Part shown: in pieces, positions 34,625 through 46,403 of the stretch
Layout: the number at the start of each line of letters is the position of its first letter
Numbering within the stretch: the first letter of the stretch is position 1
From: Vanessa cardui
Taxonomy: Eukaryota; Arthropoda; Insecta; Lepidoptera; Nymphalidae
NCBI RefSeq assembly: GCF_905220365.1
Contig: NC_061134.1
Location: 6,153,001-6,217,000 of the forward strand
Length of the DNA stretch: 64,000 bases
Reading direction: 5' to 3'
Program-made: the position numbers and the translations under genes
Notes under the pieces: model-generated
Databases searched by the model: none
Told to the model about the DNA's origin: nothing
The model's input: only the letters and a program-made list of their open reading frames with translations

Positions 34625-34765
34625 TAAATAATATAAAATAATTTTGCATTAGTCAAAAGTGTCAGATTCCTTATGTTCCATGGATCAAATTAAAAGTGAA
34701 ACGAAAAAAATACATAAGAAATATAATACCGATCCTCTATTTTTTTTTTTAAATTTTTTTTTAAA

Positions 34766-34845
34766 GTACCACTCACATATCTGCCGTCAAATAGCAATAC
34801 TTAATATTTGTTTGTGTCCAGTTTGAATGACTTGATTATTGGGTA
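34766..34845 (-). repeat. Repeat family C fragment
   Basis: 'taccactcacatatctgccg', 'tcaaatagcaatacttaata' and 'tgtgtccagtttgaatgact' are the diverged reverse complement of 12975-13040. Confidence 0.5.
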
Positions 34846-35189
34846 CAACACTGTTCAATTTTAATTTAAAAAAATCTCTTTTAAAAGAATCTATAATATA
34901 TATCAAAGAATATTCAATATATTGACTAATTATATCGTCTCAATGCAATAAAAAAATGTGTTTGTAGGTTTTTCTCTTGTGGTTGGAATTGGCTATACAG
35001 ACTCAGGGAAGTATTGTAATCAAATCAATAATCAATCAAAAAATGTCAATTTCGTAACGATATTTTGGCTTCCAATCTTTCAACCAAATATTAGTATTTG
35101 TTTCCCGCACCGCCTTGATGTTTGAAAATCCACAACAGCGCGATTTTTAAGACATTTTCTACCTCATACAACTCTGTGGAACCAGATTT

Positions 35190-35343
35190 TGCCGGCGGTT
35201 TTCCTGAACCGATACGACTTAGGAACCTTCAAGAAAAGAGTGTAGTCCTGCAAGCCCCCTGGTGTGTCAGATGTTCATGGGCGGTGGTAGTCAATTTCCA
35301 ACAGGTGAGCCTCCTGCTCGTTTGCCCTCTATATCATAAAAAA
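35190..35343 (+). repeat. Repeat family D, copy 3
   Basis: 'tgccggcggttttcctgaac', 'cgatacgacttaggaacctt', 'gcaagccccctggtgtgtca', 'tcaatttccaacaggtgagc' and a 3' 'atcataaaaaaatg'. Compared with 62430-62609 it lacks the 'ctttcttaaaggccggcaac' segment. The frame 35122-35472 runs across it by chance. Confidence 0.75.
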
Positions 35344-35886
35344 ATGTATTATAAATTCATAAGTGTAAAATTAAAAATACCAGATAAGACGGTGTATGCC
35401 AACGGTGACGCTGCACATCCAAGAGCTGTTACTTTACGTAATTTGGTATTTCCATTAGAGTTGTACGACTAAGCGCTTTTACAGCTTCTCGGTTGAGCGG
35501 CGGCAGAAACATCTTCTCTATGGATAAAAATTCACTCGGAATTTAAATAATTCAAGAATATTTTCGACTAAAAACTTTTATGTTTATGGTAAAATTATTA
35601 AACGGAACTTTGTATCCGCTAGAATTTTTTTACTACAATAAGATTTAAAGTTAAAGACATTTTAAAGTACGTAGGCAGCTAACAACTTAAACGAGAGACA
35701 AACTGAAATTAACAAATATTATTCTATATTTAAAATGAAATTCAATTTTGTTGAATTTAAATTTAAATATTCTTTTGTCTTTTTTTTGTATACATGTACT
35801 GCCACAGATTCTACCACTGAAATCAACTATGTATATATGTAGGTTATACGTATTCCACAATGTAAAGTTAATTGTAAGGTTCTTTA

Positions 35887-36225
35887 TGAGTGGCTGTGCG
35901 CGTTTGTATTTAATAAAAGTGTTATTGTAGTGTCATAAGTTACTCCTTAATACATCAGCTTTCTGCCAGTGAAACTGCCTATATAATACTCAGTCAGGTC
36001 GTCCCAGACAGATAAAAATTAAAGAAGTAGCTTTTTTGGTATAATTGCCGTGTATGTTTTAGTACCATATATTATAATAAATTTTTAGAGTCTGTTAGTA
36101 ATTATGTACTAAAACACATGTATGGTACATAATATGTACCATACATGTGTTTTAGTTAAATTCGGTTATTTTAATATTACAAACAGACTCTCCAAATTTA
36201 TTATATGTATATGTATGGATAAAGT
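35887..36225 (+). repeat. Repeat family E, copy 3 with internal inverted duplication
   Basis: Matches 5476-5790 at both ends (tggctgtgcgcgtttgtatt; ctgccagtgaaac; tataattgccgtgtatg; aaacagactctccaaattta). Between 'ccgtgtatg' and the terminal part it carries about 100 extra bases. These are an inverted copy of its own 3' segment, which makes a large hairpin (36069-36209). Confidence 0.65.
36108..36156. repeat. Perfect 24-bp inverted repeat with 1-nt spacer
   Basis: Left arm 36108-36131 (actaaaacacatgtatggta...), spacer A at 36132, right arm 36133-36156. An outer pair, 36069-36096 and 36182-36209, matches at about 25 of 28 positions. Together they form one nested hairpin inside repeat E copy 3. 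Confidence 0.9.
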
Positions 36226-36480
36226 TCTCTAACCTGAACTACGCAAGGCTAAAACGCAAATTGGTTACTTACAAGTAAACCACCCACTGCCAATGTTAAT
36301 ATCAGACATCAGATCATTTATCACTTACATCGACAAAGAGCCAGTACCTTCGGGAACTTAGATGTTACGTCCCTTCCGCCAGGAGTTACGTTGTCTCACT
36401 CACCTGTCAAACCTGACCACAACGATATAGTTTGCTGGTATAATAGTTGATGACTGGATGATAGCGATCCAGACGAGCTA
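36226..36480 (+). repeat. Repeat family C, old diverged copy
   Basis: 'cgggaacttagatgttacgt', 'cccttccgccaggagttacg', 'ttgtctcactcacctgtcaa', 'ctgaccacaacgatatag' and 'gatgactggatga' follow the family C order with heavy divergence. The 5' part is poorly matched. Confidence 0.55.
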
Positions 36481-36571
36481 ACAAATCAAAAACAAATTTC
36501 TACTAACTAATCTGACTTATTATAAGGCGTAGACTATTTACATGATATAAACACAAAATACCATGTTCGAT

Positions 36572-36829
36572 GACCTCCGTGGTCGAGTAGTGAGTAGTGT
36601 GTACACCAGTTTTCATATTCACGCCATTCATAGGTAACGGGTCTGATCCCCGGCCGAGTGTAGAAAAATTTCATTTGTTTTCTATGTTGTCTTGGGTCTG
36701 GGTGTTTGTGGTAACGCCGGTACTTCTGATTTTCCATAACACCAGTGCTTTAGCTACTTACATAGAGATCAGAGTAATGTACTCATATGTGATTTTTTCC
36801 AATATTATTGATTTATTTATTTATTTACC
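36572..36829 (+). mobile_element. tRNA-derived SINE family B, copy 1
   Basis: 'gacctccgtggtcgagtagt', 'gtgtacaccagttttcat', a B-box-like 'gggtctgatccccggccgag', then 'ttttctatgttgtcttgggt', 'ctgggtgtttgtggtaacgc' and 'gtgctttagctacttacata', with an (ATTT)n tail at 36808-36827. An inverted second copy is at 39705-39980. Confidence 0.8.
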
Positions 36830-37611
36830 ATGTAATCTTTTTGTTATCACATGTTATTTATAGATGACTATAAACCAATTTAGCTGTCGTAACGCTAAAG
36901 CTCCAATGAAACTTTGAACCGTCATGAATATCAACTAGGCGTCAAGGGCCTTATGACGCAAAACTTTGACGGGCCACTTGCTTTGAATGCCATAAGTGTT
37001 TGAGTGAAATCGTAACGAGTGCGGCTTTGATGCGACTTTGAGTTTTACTACGTAAATCTTTATCATGTATTTATATATTTTTTTGCTTCCCTTTCCATTA
37101 AATCTTAATTGACAACCCTTTCAAGTCTGAGTTTCGACAAATCGGTTTTTTGAAGTAATTTTACACAAAAAATTGTCGATGGTTGTGGTGTGACAGGACT
37201 GAAGGATATTGGAAAGGACTGAGATGGAATTAAATATGAAATTAAATACAGAATGAGATAGCAGCCTACTTTAGATCTCCTAATCTGGGACATTAAATGT
37301 ATGTCAGCACGATCTGGGATTTCAAACGTTAGTTTTTAATGTTAACTGTATAGACTTTGTTAAGTTTGTGTATATATCATAATGAAAGTTTATTTTTAAT
37401 TAGAGCCGATTTTTTATGTAATTCAACGAAGTAGTATTGTTCATCTAAATATGTACGAGAAATTGTATTTTTAAGCTTTAAATAAAATATGAAATAAACA
37501 GCGATTACATTAAACAAAATCGGTCCCAATTCATTGATACCGATTATAGAGTTTGCCAAGTAATACGAGCCAATGTAATAACAGGCATGACACATATAAT
37601 ATTTTGATAAT

Positions 37612-37740
37612 TGGCCAGCGCATTGATGGTAACATCAGATGGTAAATGGTCACCACCATACATAATGACGTTAAAATTTATATTAACCGTTCATTGCCAA
37701 TTCACTAATACCCTTGGAAAGTAATTAATTTCAATGCCTT
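37612..37740 (+). repeat. Repeat family C, 5' fragment (old)
   Basis: 'atcagatggtaaatggtcac', 'caccatacataatgacg', 'aatttatattaaccgttcat' and 'ataccc-ttggaaagtaa' follow the family C 5' half. Confidence 0.5.
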
Positions 37741-39704
37741 AGTCTTTCTTCTTAGGTGGCCCAAATGGAACAAACTATTATATAATAAATTACTAAAGAA
37801 TATCTATTGATTAAATATATTTTAACTACGTTTATTCAAATAAAAAAATATGTCGACTGTAACAGAGGAATTTTTTGGAATCAATATTAATACCTGGAAT
37901 CCACTTATATTAAACATTCCAAGTCTGCGATACCTCAAGATACTGTAAGTGCCTCCGATACATTACACAAGATATCAACTAAGCAACCTTGATGGTACTT
38001 GAAAACATTCTTTTAATTCTTGGCATTCTGGCAATTATGAATTACCAGTAGTAGACGTTTTTTTTTTGTAGAAATCATCACTTACTACTTAGAAATATAT
38101 ATATATGTATACATTTGGGTTAGAATAAATCATTTATAGTGTACAATTGCCGGCCTTGGCTTGGTCGTCAGCTTTTAGTAATGAAAAGCGTATGACCTTT
38201 CCAGGAGTTCTTAGGAGCTTGTTTTTTACTTGCTCTATTGAGTGACAAGCAGACAGAGCTGCTTTATCATTTATAATATTACTATAGATTCCGATCGAAT
38301 ATGTAAATCTACATATTCCATGCAATTGCTAATAGCTCTGTTGCGTTATGCAAACTTGATAAACACTTATATCCACATTAAGTTTAAGTTGCGACTGTAA
38401 GGTCGCTGACATTCAAAATGCATAGATATTTATTTGTCTTTACACCCACTCACAATAAGCGATGTACGCAGTAAAATAAATCAATTAAATGCACCTCTAA
38501 TTTATGAAACAAAGATAAGTTTGAAATCTATAAATAGATATATGCAATTTGAATCAACTTAAAATATTCATTAAGCAATTCTTAATTTTCTGTTTTAATA
38601 TGATGGGTGTGGCAACTACTATTTAAGCCCGAAGGGTTATAACAACTCCTCCGGTTTTATGGGACCTATCCCATGGTTGACAGCGAATAGACAGTTTAGG
38701 TGCGGCGAATATAATGCCCCTAATACTTCTAATCTACATGGACATAAAGATTACAACAATATACATGCAGGTAACATAGGCTAAGTAGCTTAACATGTAA
38801 GTATTTTACTTTAAATTTTGTGTTGTACTATTTTTTTCATAGTGTTAAGGTGCAATTTTAAATAATAAATATTATTTTGGCAATATAAAGAATATCAATG
38901 TTTTATACGTCTGACTCGTGAATAGTTTATTATTAAAATTGTACAAGATGACTTGTTTAAAAATATTGAATTGTAATCGAAGATTGTGTGAAAGTATTAC
39001 TGAAATTTGATGTACCTACAACGAGCATGAGATACACTTGCATGTTCAATGGTGATGACAATGATTTTTTCTTGCAAGCTAAGATTGGGGTACACATATT
39101 CTTAACTGGTGTTTAGAACATGTGAATCCTAAGCTGAGCCTAGAAACCAAGAATTTTCTTCGCGAATTTTGTACAACTCTAATGGCTTAATACTTATCTC
39201 ACACACAGATTTATTGTAATCTTTAAAAAAAAATCAATTCAATTTATTGATGACTGATTTCACAGTATGTATTACATAGAAAGAACAGGATTTCGTAATG
39301 TATAATTATACATATTCTATTTATATGAAAACTAATTGGTTGAATTGAATAAAGTAATTCAGCGAAGACCGGGCTCATTCAGCTGTTAATGGCATTTCGT
39401 ATTTACGAAGAACTGTTGAACCAAACGTGGGGCTTGAAATCTTTGGAAATTTAATGAAAGAATATGCGGGATAATCTCTTTATAGGAATAAATACGTAGA
39501 GGAAAATATTTCAGGCTTTAACGTAGTATAGAAAACAGATAAAGGAGTACGGGAAATCATTTACCAAGAGCTGTTGTTTCTGTAACTTTATCTTTTATAC
39601 TGGGAAAGGAAGAATAAATATCAAGAATTGTATTCTATGAACAGAATAAAGTCGCAAATAAAATGGTTCGAGTTATTTACAATATCATTAACGTTTTATT
39701 AGAG
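37741..39704. other. AT-rich stretch with one unusual open frame
   Basis: No repeat copy recognised. 38134-38325 (minus) is an open frame without supporting features. 38599-38784 (plus) is described separately. The rest is featureless. Confidence 0.5.
38599..38784 (+). other. Unexplained 61-codon open frame, Asn/Gly/Tyr-rich
   Basis: The frame is open from just after a TAA at 38596-38598 to a TAA at 38782-38784. The peptide starts YDGCGNYYLSPKGYNNSSGF, includes a PIPW stretch and one further Cys, and ends near AGNIG. The only internal Met is at codon 24. The base composition is less AT-rich and more codon-like than its surroundings, and the other two forward frames are broken. I see no clear acceptor on its left side. 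It could be a terminal exon, a fragment of an unrecognised transposon gene, or chance. Confidence 0.2.
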
Positions 39705-39980
39705 AAATAAAGAAATAAATTAAATAGGACGTCACACATAAATCTAATCGATATAAATAATGAATATTGGACAACATCACATGCATTACCCTGATCCCAA
39801 TGTAAGTAGCTAAAGCACTTGTGTTATGTAACGTCAGAAGTAACGATGGTATCACAAACACACCAGACTCAAGAAAACATAGAAAAGTAATGAGCAATTG
39901 CTACATCGACTTGGCCGGCAATCGCACCTGGGACCTCGGAGTGGCGTACCCATGAAAACCGGTGTACACACTATTAGAAC
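39705..39980 (-). mobile_element. tRNA-derived SINE family B, copy 2
   Basis: The reverse complement reads 'gttctaatagtgtgtacacc', 'ggttttcatgggtacgccac', 'tccgaggtcccaggtgcgat' (B-box region), 'ctatgttttcttgagtctgg', 'gtgtgtttgtgataccatcg' and 'cataacacaagtgctttagc', with a TTTATTTC-type tail. It is fuller than copy 1 in the head region. The frame 39688-39897 lies within it. Confidence 0.8.
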
Positions 39981-41020
39981 ACGGAAATCGTCAAATGCAT
40001 TACATAGTAATATGTAGTATATCTATTTAGAACGCATACGCATTTTTCGTAATATACTGTTTTTTTTTTTTTTAAATAGGTTCAATTTCTTTTAGTGCCT
40101 TTTGCATGTTGATGTAACCTTCAATGATGATAGAAGAATCAGGAGTCAGCTCCGAGTGTACGATCAAAAACGTGCAATATTTGAATCGAAATTACTCATA
40201 AAATTATAATTCCGAAGCAATAAGAAATAAAACTTGAGTATGAACATAATTTCCTCCATGAAATTTAATTAGTCCGTTAGTGTATCTTTGAAAATATCAA
40301 CGTCAAAGTTTCATTATAAATAAATATTATTATATAATTCGAATATAATTAATTGAAAGAAATTATTTAATTGAAATAGCAAACGAAACCTACTCTAATT
40401 GGATTTTCGATTTTGGTCAAAGGAATATAATGAGTACATAGTACATTCTTTGATACTTAATTTAATTTGGAGAGGTAAAATAAGAAAGTAATTATTTGAA
40501 ATATTTTTATTACAAATGTCTAAAGAATTGTTTTTATATTTAATTAGAGATCGATTGATCCTTAGAATATTATATAATATCTTGACTAAGCTTGAATCTA
40601 TTTTTAAATATCGATTATTGTCTTCATAGACTTCCGTATTTAGCCTTTTATGAGTTTTCGTAGCGATTTTTCTCACTGTTGAGATTTAAAAATTCATTCG
40701 TATACGACTGATTAGACACTAATTTTATTATTAGGTATTTATTTTTTATCATGTATATAGTTAAGTTTTATAACTGTATCTGTGACGTCATCGTTTTTAA
40801 GCGGAGTCCTATCGAATTAAACATAAAATAGAATTATGTAACGATTAAATTGCGTCCCCCAGTTTTTTTTAAGGCGTTAATATGATTTAACGTTTAATTA
40901 CTACACCGGTATGAAAGCTGTAAATACATTAGATTACATGTTTATTTAAATTAAAATTGAAATAATATTGATGTCATTACCTTTATGTATATGATAAAGT
41001 ATACATACGTGCCTATTGAG
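39981..41020. other. AT-rich non-coding stretch
   Basis: Nothing recognisable. Frame 40395-40676 (minus) is Asn/Lys/Ile-rich and looks like chance. Confidence 0.5.
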
Positions 41021-41324
41021 AGCCGAGATGGCCCAGTGGTTAGAACGCTTTATCTTAACCGATGATTGCGGGTTCAAACCTAGGCAAGCACCACTATATA
41101 TATATATATGTGCTTAATTTGTGTTTATAACTCAACTCGTGCTCGGCAGTGAAGGAAAACATCGTGAGGAAACCTGCATGTGTCAATTTCATCGAAATTC
41201 TGCCACATGTGCATTCCACCAACCCGCATTGGAGCGTGGTGGGTTTGGAAGGAATGTCTCTCTCTCCTAAATGGAAGAGGAGGCCTTATCTCAGCAGTGG
41301 GAAATGTACAGGCTGTTATTTTAC
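41021..41324 (+). mobile_element. SINE family A, copy 7 (full length, internal TA microsatellite)
   Basis: The best-preserved copy: A box (gatggcccagtggttagaac), B box (gattgcgggttcaaacctag), 'ggcaagcaccact', an (TA)n expansion at 41094-41109, 'gtgcttaatttgtgtttata', 'ggaaaacatcgtgaggaaac', 'attctgccacatgtgcattc' and the 3' end 'cagcagtgggaaatgtacag'. It is followed by a T-rich tail. The frames 41149-41371 are inside it. Confidence 0.9.
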
Positions 41325-42469
41325 TTTTTTACTTTTTTTTACGTGCATTAATACATATCATATTTGAATGAAAATGTCTCGATGTTTATACACCATCTCT
41401 TCCTAGTCGCTTCTGCTGAAAGAATCATCTTAAGGGATAAGCATTCTTATCCTTTTTCTTGTGACATCATCTTTATATAACAACTTTCGACTATGGCTTC
41501 GCCTGTGAATTTCATTCGTTGATTGAAAAACCTTGCCTGCTTCATACCAGATTCATTAAATTCGGCTAATTAGTTTAGTCATGAAAGTTTAAGAGGCAGA
41601 TATTTTCGCATTATAACATTAGTTTGGATCATAATTTTATTTTTTTTGTACCAAATTTAAAATATATCACTTTATTACGGATAAAAGATGAAATATTGTA
41701 ATTGAATACATAACGACTAATTTAATATTTTTATTTTCTGAGATTCTGATCGTTAATACCAAAATAGTTACTTTACAAGAGTTACTTTACTAAGATATTT
41801 TATAATTATCATTTTCAAAATACAGTTTCTACAGTTTTGTTTTCTATATTTTTGGTGATATTTAATTGAATTAATAAAAAGTATTATTATGTTCAATAGA
41901 TTTTATTGAAAGTAGATGAATATAGAAATAGAAAAAAAACCTTATTCGTTTTCCTTTAGATGAATGTCATCTATAATCTATATTTTAACTAAAGGAATTA
42001 TCACTACCCATTTTTGAACAAAATGTTTAGCAACTATTGTCAATATCTTATTTTTTCTTTTTATTGGCTAAATAATATCGTTATGGCTATATTTTACAAT
42101 AAACGAGAGACCTAAAGTATTCCTATGATTGTTTTATCCGAGTCCAAACGACTTAGTAACGATATGTAACAACATCGAACCAACTACAATTCATCCACCT
42201 AAAAGCAGTCGAATAACGAATGTGACAGGTCGGGCATGTCCATATTTCACTATGTGTTTTACTTTTAGCTTCGTTATCAAGTCGGCACACGCAATCCGAC
42301 AATCACGGCCGCCAGCGATGAATGCACATCAAACTGTTTTAATACTTCAAAACATAACTTTCTTGGTTTCTAGCTAAATGTATTCAAGTCAAAAATAAAT
42401 GTATTTTACTCATACTTCTATAGATCAATATAATTTATTTTATATTATATATATAAATATACATTTTTT
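41325..42469. other. AT-rich non-coding stretch
   Basis: The frame 42129-42377 is moderately rich in Pro, Thr and Ser but has no recognisable domain or splice sites. No repeats seen. Confidence 0.45.
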
Positions 42470-42732
42470 ATGGTATAGGTTGGCGGACGAGTATATGGGC
42501 CACCTGATGGTAAGTGGTCACCATCACCCATAGACAGTGAAGCTATAAGAAATATTAACTATTTCTTGCATCGTCAATGTGCCACCAACCTTGGGAACTA
42601 AGATGTTATGTCCCTTGTGCCTGTAGTTACACTGGCTCACTCACCCTTCAAACCGGAATATAACAATACTGAGTACTGTTATTTGGCGGTAGAATAACTG
42701 GTGAGTGGGTGGTACCTACCCTTCCACCAAGT
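42470..42732 (+). mobile_element. Repeat family C, copy 2 (internal 3' deletion)
   Basis: Very similar to 12791-13074 and 54990-55266, from 'tggtataggttggcggacga' to 'gtgggtggtacctaccc'. It then joins directly to 'ttccaccaagt', missing about 25 bp ('agacgggcttgcacaaagcc') of the others. Confidence 0.8.
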
Positions 42733-43471
42733 ATTACATATTTACAATTATTTGTCGAATTAAAAAGTATAAATAAAACACTAAGTTAGTCGATTCAAAG
42801 TCAAAGTGAAAATGTATCTGAAAGTTTGAGCTTATTGATTGTCGAAAGTCTAACCGACTCAGACCGGGAGAACCGAAGAATTAAACTTAAATATAAATTG
42901 TTTTATTATTAAGCTACAAGTAGTTTTACTTATAGAATATAATTCTTATCTATCTTTGTAGTTACTCAAATAGTCGACGAGTAAAGGGGAAATACTCCTA
43001 GTATTATATAATATATTATTTACTAACATAAAAATTATAGCCATTAACATAAAGTCACGTATTATATAAAGATATTACTGGTCACCAGAAAAGCGATATA
43101 AAATAGTAGGTGTTACTCCGTAATAAAAGTATCGATGACTTTATTTCATAAAAAGAAAAAAGAGATATCAAAAAGGATTCAAATATTGACATAGAATAAA
43201 AAAAATTAAAGCAAAGCGGAATGGTGAGTTCGAACGATTGACAGCTCACATGGGAACTAGGTAAATGCAAATTGAGAGTTCCAATCGGGCAACAGTGAAG
43301 CAAAAAGTATAAAAAAAAACTGAAAATATATAAAATCTCTCAAAAAGAAGTCTTATGTAATTAAATTTATACAAGTAATTCTGCGTGTTTAACTTTATAC
43401 TCTAAGCTATAAAAAGTGGAAGGGATAACTTTAAAAGTAATAAGTTATTCTATACAAGAATAAAATGGTAA

Positions 43472-43550
43472 TTAGAACACGTAACCTTAATAAGATGTTC
43501 AAACCCGGGCACCACTGAATTACTGTCATATTATTTATAATTCATTTCCT
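43472..43550 (+). mobile_element. SINE family A, fragment
   Basis: 'ttagaacacgtaaccttaat', 'gttcaaacccgggcaccact' and 'tttataattcatttcctg'. The A/B-box region of family A with internal losses. Confidence 0.6.
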
Positions 43551-43569
43551 GTTTTTATTTTATAATATA

Positions 43570-43830
43570 ACTACGCGGATGAGCAGATTGGCCACCTAAT
43601 GGTTAGTGGTCACCAGACATTATCAATGTAAGAAATATTACCCATTTCTTAAATTAATAATCAATGTGCTATCATCACGCGGAGCTTAGTTGTCTATTAA
43701 ACCTCTGATTACATTGGCTCATTAAATCTCAAGCCGGGAGAAAATAAGGTAAAATGTTACTGGCATATACTGCTAAGAAAAGAAAAGAAATCAGTGTAGA
43801 TACCGATCTACCCAACAAGTAAAGCTTTCG
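43570..43830 (+). repeat. Repeat family C, old diverged copy
   Basis: 'ctacgcggatgagcagattg', 'gccacctaatggttagtggt', 'gtaagaaatattacccattt', 'attacattggctcattaaat' and 'accgatctacccaacaagta' follow family C order from end to end. Confidence 0.65.
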
Positions 43831-44290
43831 TACTCGAGAAAGCCAAATATCGTCAAGAAATTGTTATAAAATAAGTTTTAAATTTTTTTATCAACTGAAC
43901 ATTAGCCCTTATCGCATTAATAGGATATTTATCGTTTATTCTTTTAATTTGTAGTAAATTTAGTTAAAATAATAAAAGCTTGTTAAAAAAGTAAAGCCTC
44001 TATTCATTTAGGTATTAAGAGGTTTTAAAAAAACAAATGCAGTGGTTGAAACTAATTTTTGATATTAAATATATTTTTTTTGAAAATATAAAATATATTT
44101 TAAATCTATCTATCTTTTTAACAAATTGTTAAATAGATTAAAAACTTCGATAGAGTTTCAATGGATAAAGTTAATACTAGAAGTTTCCATGTATGTTGGC
44201 CCAAGTGAACAGACATTGAGATTAATGGAACGTATCCCGTTTTAGGTAGATTAAAGTATTTATAACACTGATTAATATTCTAACTCGCTT
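43831..44290. other. AT-rich non-coding stretch upstream of the CpG-rich island
   Basis: Nothing recognised. Base composition rises sharply after about 44290. Confidence 0.45.
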
Positions 44291-44379
44291 TGTATGAACG
44301 CGGAGGAAGCTATGCACAAAGCCGACATGGAAAGGGTATTAAACAGTGGCTTCAATAAACGGCCCAATAAGTTATGTAA

Positions 44380-44700
44380 AGTGCGAGTGCATCGCGTTAC
44401 TACAACCCCTACATGGTTGTTGGGGTTGGGGCGCATGCGCGTGCACCGTCGGCCGCGCACGGCATATGCGGAATATTAAAGGAGGAAAGAGAAAAAAATT
44501 AACTTGTGAAGCCATTTTCGTCTATCGGTACCCCCGCGCCCGCCACGGGTTTCTCCGTTGCAGGCAGAGCGCCTCGCGCGGCTGTGGAGGACAAACGTCG
44601 CATCGAAACGGTCTGCGCTCTCATTCACTCGTACGAACCGGTCTCCCTGATACATGTGTACACGCTATCCCGCTAATATTATTATTGTGCAGTGTTTTAT
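44380..44700 (+). promoter_or_regulatory. CpG-rich promoter-like island
   Basis: This stretch is conspicuously GC- and CpG-rich (for example 44429-44466 and 44530-44600) within AT-rich DNA, and it matches no repeat family in the window. It contains a perfect GCGCATGCGC palindrome (44431-44440). An initiator-like GCAGTG sits at 44689-44694, followed by a leader-like, open-textured sequence and a splice-donor match at 45025. The three short frames across it (44272-44460, 44294-44479, 44346-44705) are by-products of the GC content. Promoter function and direction are inference. Confidence 0.4.
44431..44440. promoter_or_regulatory. Putative NRF-1/Erect wing binding site
   Basis: gcgcatgcgc is the palindromic core of the NRF-1 consensus, which is bound in insects by the homologue Erect wing (Ewg). 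It is followed directly by GTGCAC. Such sites are typically close to transcription starts. Binding itself is not shown by sequence. Confidence 0.45.
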
Positions 44701-45024
44701 ATTAACTTTTAAAGGATTTTTCACGTGAACGTAGTGCTCCATTCGATTTTTAAACTTATTTCTAAGTGCGTGCGTTAAGTTTTCATACTTTCGGGTGAAG
44801 TGTAAGTTTTAAAAAGTTTTTTTTGGTGGTCGTATCAGCGTAAGTGACGTAAACTGTCTTATCAAAGGGAATTACCGTGATTTATGTGCCGCGCTGAACC
44901 AATTGGATTTGATAACGCTTCCGTATAGAAGTTTAGCAAGACAAAGTTAAACTTTAAAAGTTTTTGCCTGTTTGCGCAAAAAGTATCACGTCAGAAGAGA
45001 CAGCTGGGAGTCAAAAATAAAGAG
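44695..45024 (+). other. Candidate 5' untranslated first exon
   Basis: It follows the CpG-rich island, contains no long open frame, and has the 'gtgaagtgtaag', 'aagtgcgtgcg' texture of insect 5' leaders. It ends at a donor match AGAG|GTAGGT (45021-45030); an alternative is GTAG|GTAAAA four bases later. The start at about 44690 is a guess from the initiator-like CAGTG. No downstream exon has been securely linked to it. Confidence 0.3.
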
Positions 45025-45561
45025 GTAGGTAAAAGTACCTAAGTCCATAGTTAAGAGTAACTTTAATAGTTATTTTTCGTTCTAGATGTTAAAAGTTTTG
45101 ACATCGCTTCCTCGAATTCCTTCGTTTGGGTCTTTCGTTACCTTATAAATCAGATTTGTTTATGACTTCTTTTTATTGCTGTTTATTATCACATACGTCT
45201 TCTCTTTCACTTGTTTTATTATCTGTTTATTTTTTAACTTTCAACCGTAGTCGAGGAATAAGGAATTTTAATGTTTTTATCGCCTATTGTTAAATATGTC
45301 TGCTTAATTCGTAACATTAAACATCATTTTATATGGAATCGGGCTTTGCGTTAAAACATGTTATTACTTTAAAATGTTCCGTTAATCGGAATTAATATAA
45401 ATGTAAAAAAGCATAGCTTTATACCTAACTGGAAACCGTTGAAAAATTTGAAAGATTTGTTTATAAGTTACATTATAGAGGTAACTACATTTTGAGGCCT
45501 GTCATAAATAATTTTAGTTATTTATGATTTAATAACGACGGCGGAGAGCACTCTAAAATAG

Positions 45562-45711
45562 ACAGCCGTAATAAAATTCCATACTGGTTCTAATAAATTA
45601 TCGGAAGACGTTCTTTTTATTGGAGTAACGAATGGTGAGATGAGTAATGGCACAAGTTTGCCCAATAAATCATGCTTTCCCCGTTCCACTGGAGCTTCCG
45701 CCTTGGGGTTG
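45562..45711 (+). other. Candidate exon, 150 nt, weak acceptor, strong donor
   Basis: The frame is open from the TAG at 45559-45561 through 50 codons to an excellent donor (TTG|GTAAGT at 45712). An internal ATG at 45640 would give 24 residues up to the donor (MSNGTSLPNKSCFPRSTGAS...). The left side has no pyrimidine tract, so as an internal exon it is weak. As a first coding exon starting at 45640 it is possible. The protein is not recognised. Confidence 0.2.
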
Positions 45712-46403
45712 GTAAGTATTTGGCAAGAGATCTCCTTACTTGTTAGTTCTGTCAGATACTTTTATCTAATGTCTCTAATCAATGACGTAAAAAATATATC
45801 CTCGATATTCTTCGGGACCATGTCTTAATCGAGTTTGTGTTTTTATTTCAATGACATTTAATAAACAACAATGGTTTCTATACAAAACGATGAATGCTTT
45901 TAATACAGTTTTTGTAGTAGACAAAAAATATAAAATAGGAGAGGCATTGATTGAAAATTGAACACCACTTTCTAGTATGTCGGCGTTCCGTCAAGAAAAT
46001 TGAAGTGCTAAATAGACCAGAAGCCGATGGGCCGTGAAATGACGTGTCGGACCCGAGGTAGTTGATGAACTATTGTTTAGAAATGCGGAGATGTAGCGGT
46101 GATCTCTCACAAGTCTTATTGATATTGGATCTATCGGATTTGGGGAATCTATTCGGCTTTACAAGGGTTTGATTAAATGTGTTCTGTTTGAATGTTCAGG
46201 AGACGTTTCCTGAACTACGGACATAATTGTAGTTTAAATTCGATTAAACAAATTGGGTTAGGACGGGTTAAGTTTATTACATATCGAAACCGATCAAACT
46301 TCATACCTTTCGATCTACTGATATATCTATAGCTTCATTCAGTTATTTATTAATACTTTATTTGCAATCCAAATTTAGATTTGATTCAATTATAAATAAA
46401 AGA

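Noticed and set aside
35122..35472. A 116-codon plus-strand frame
   Set aside because: It runs through repeat family D copy 3 (35190-35343) and is not preserved in other D copies.
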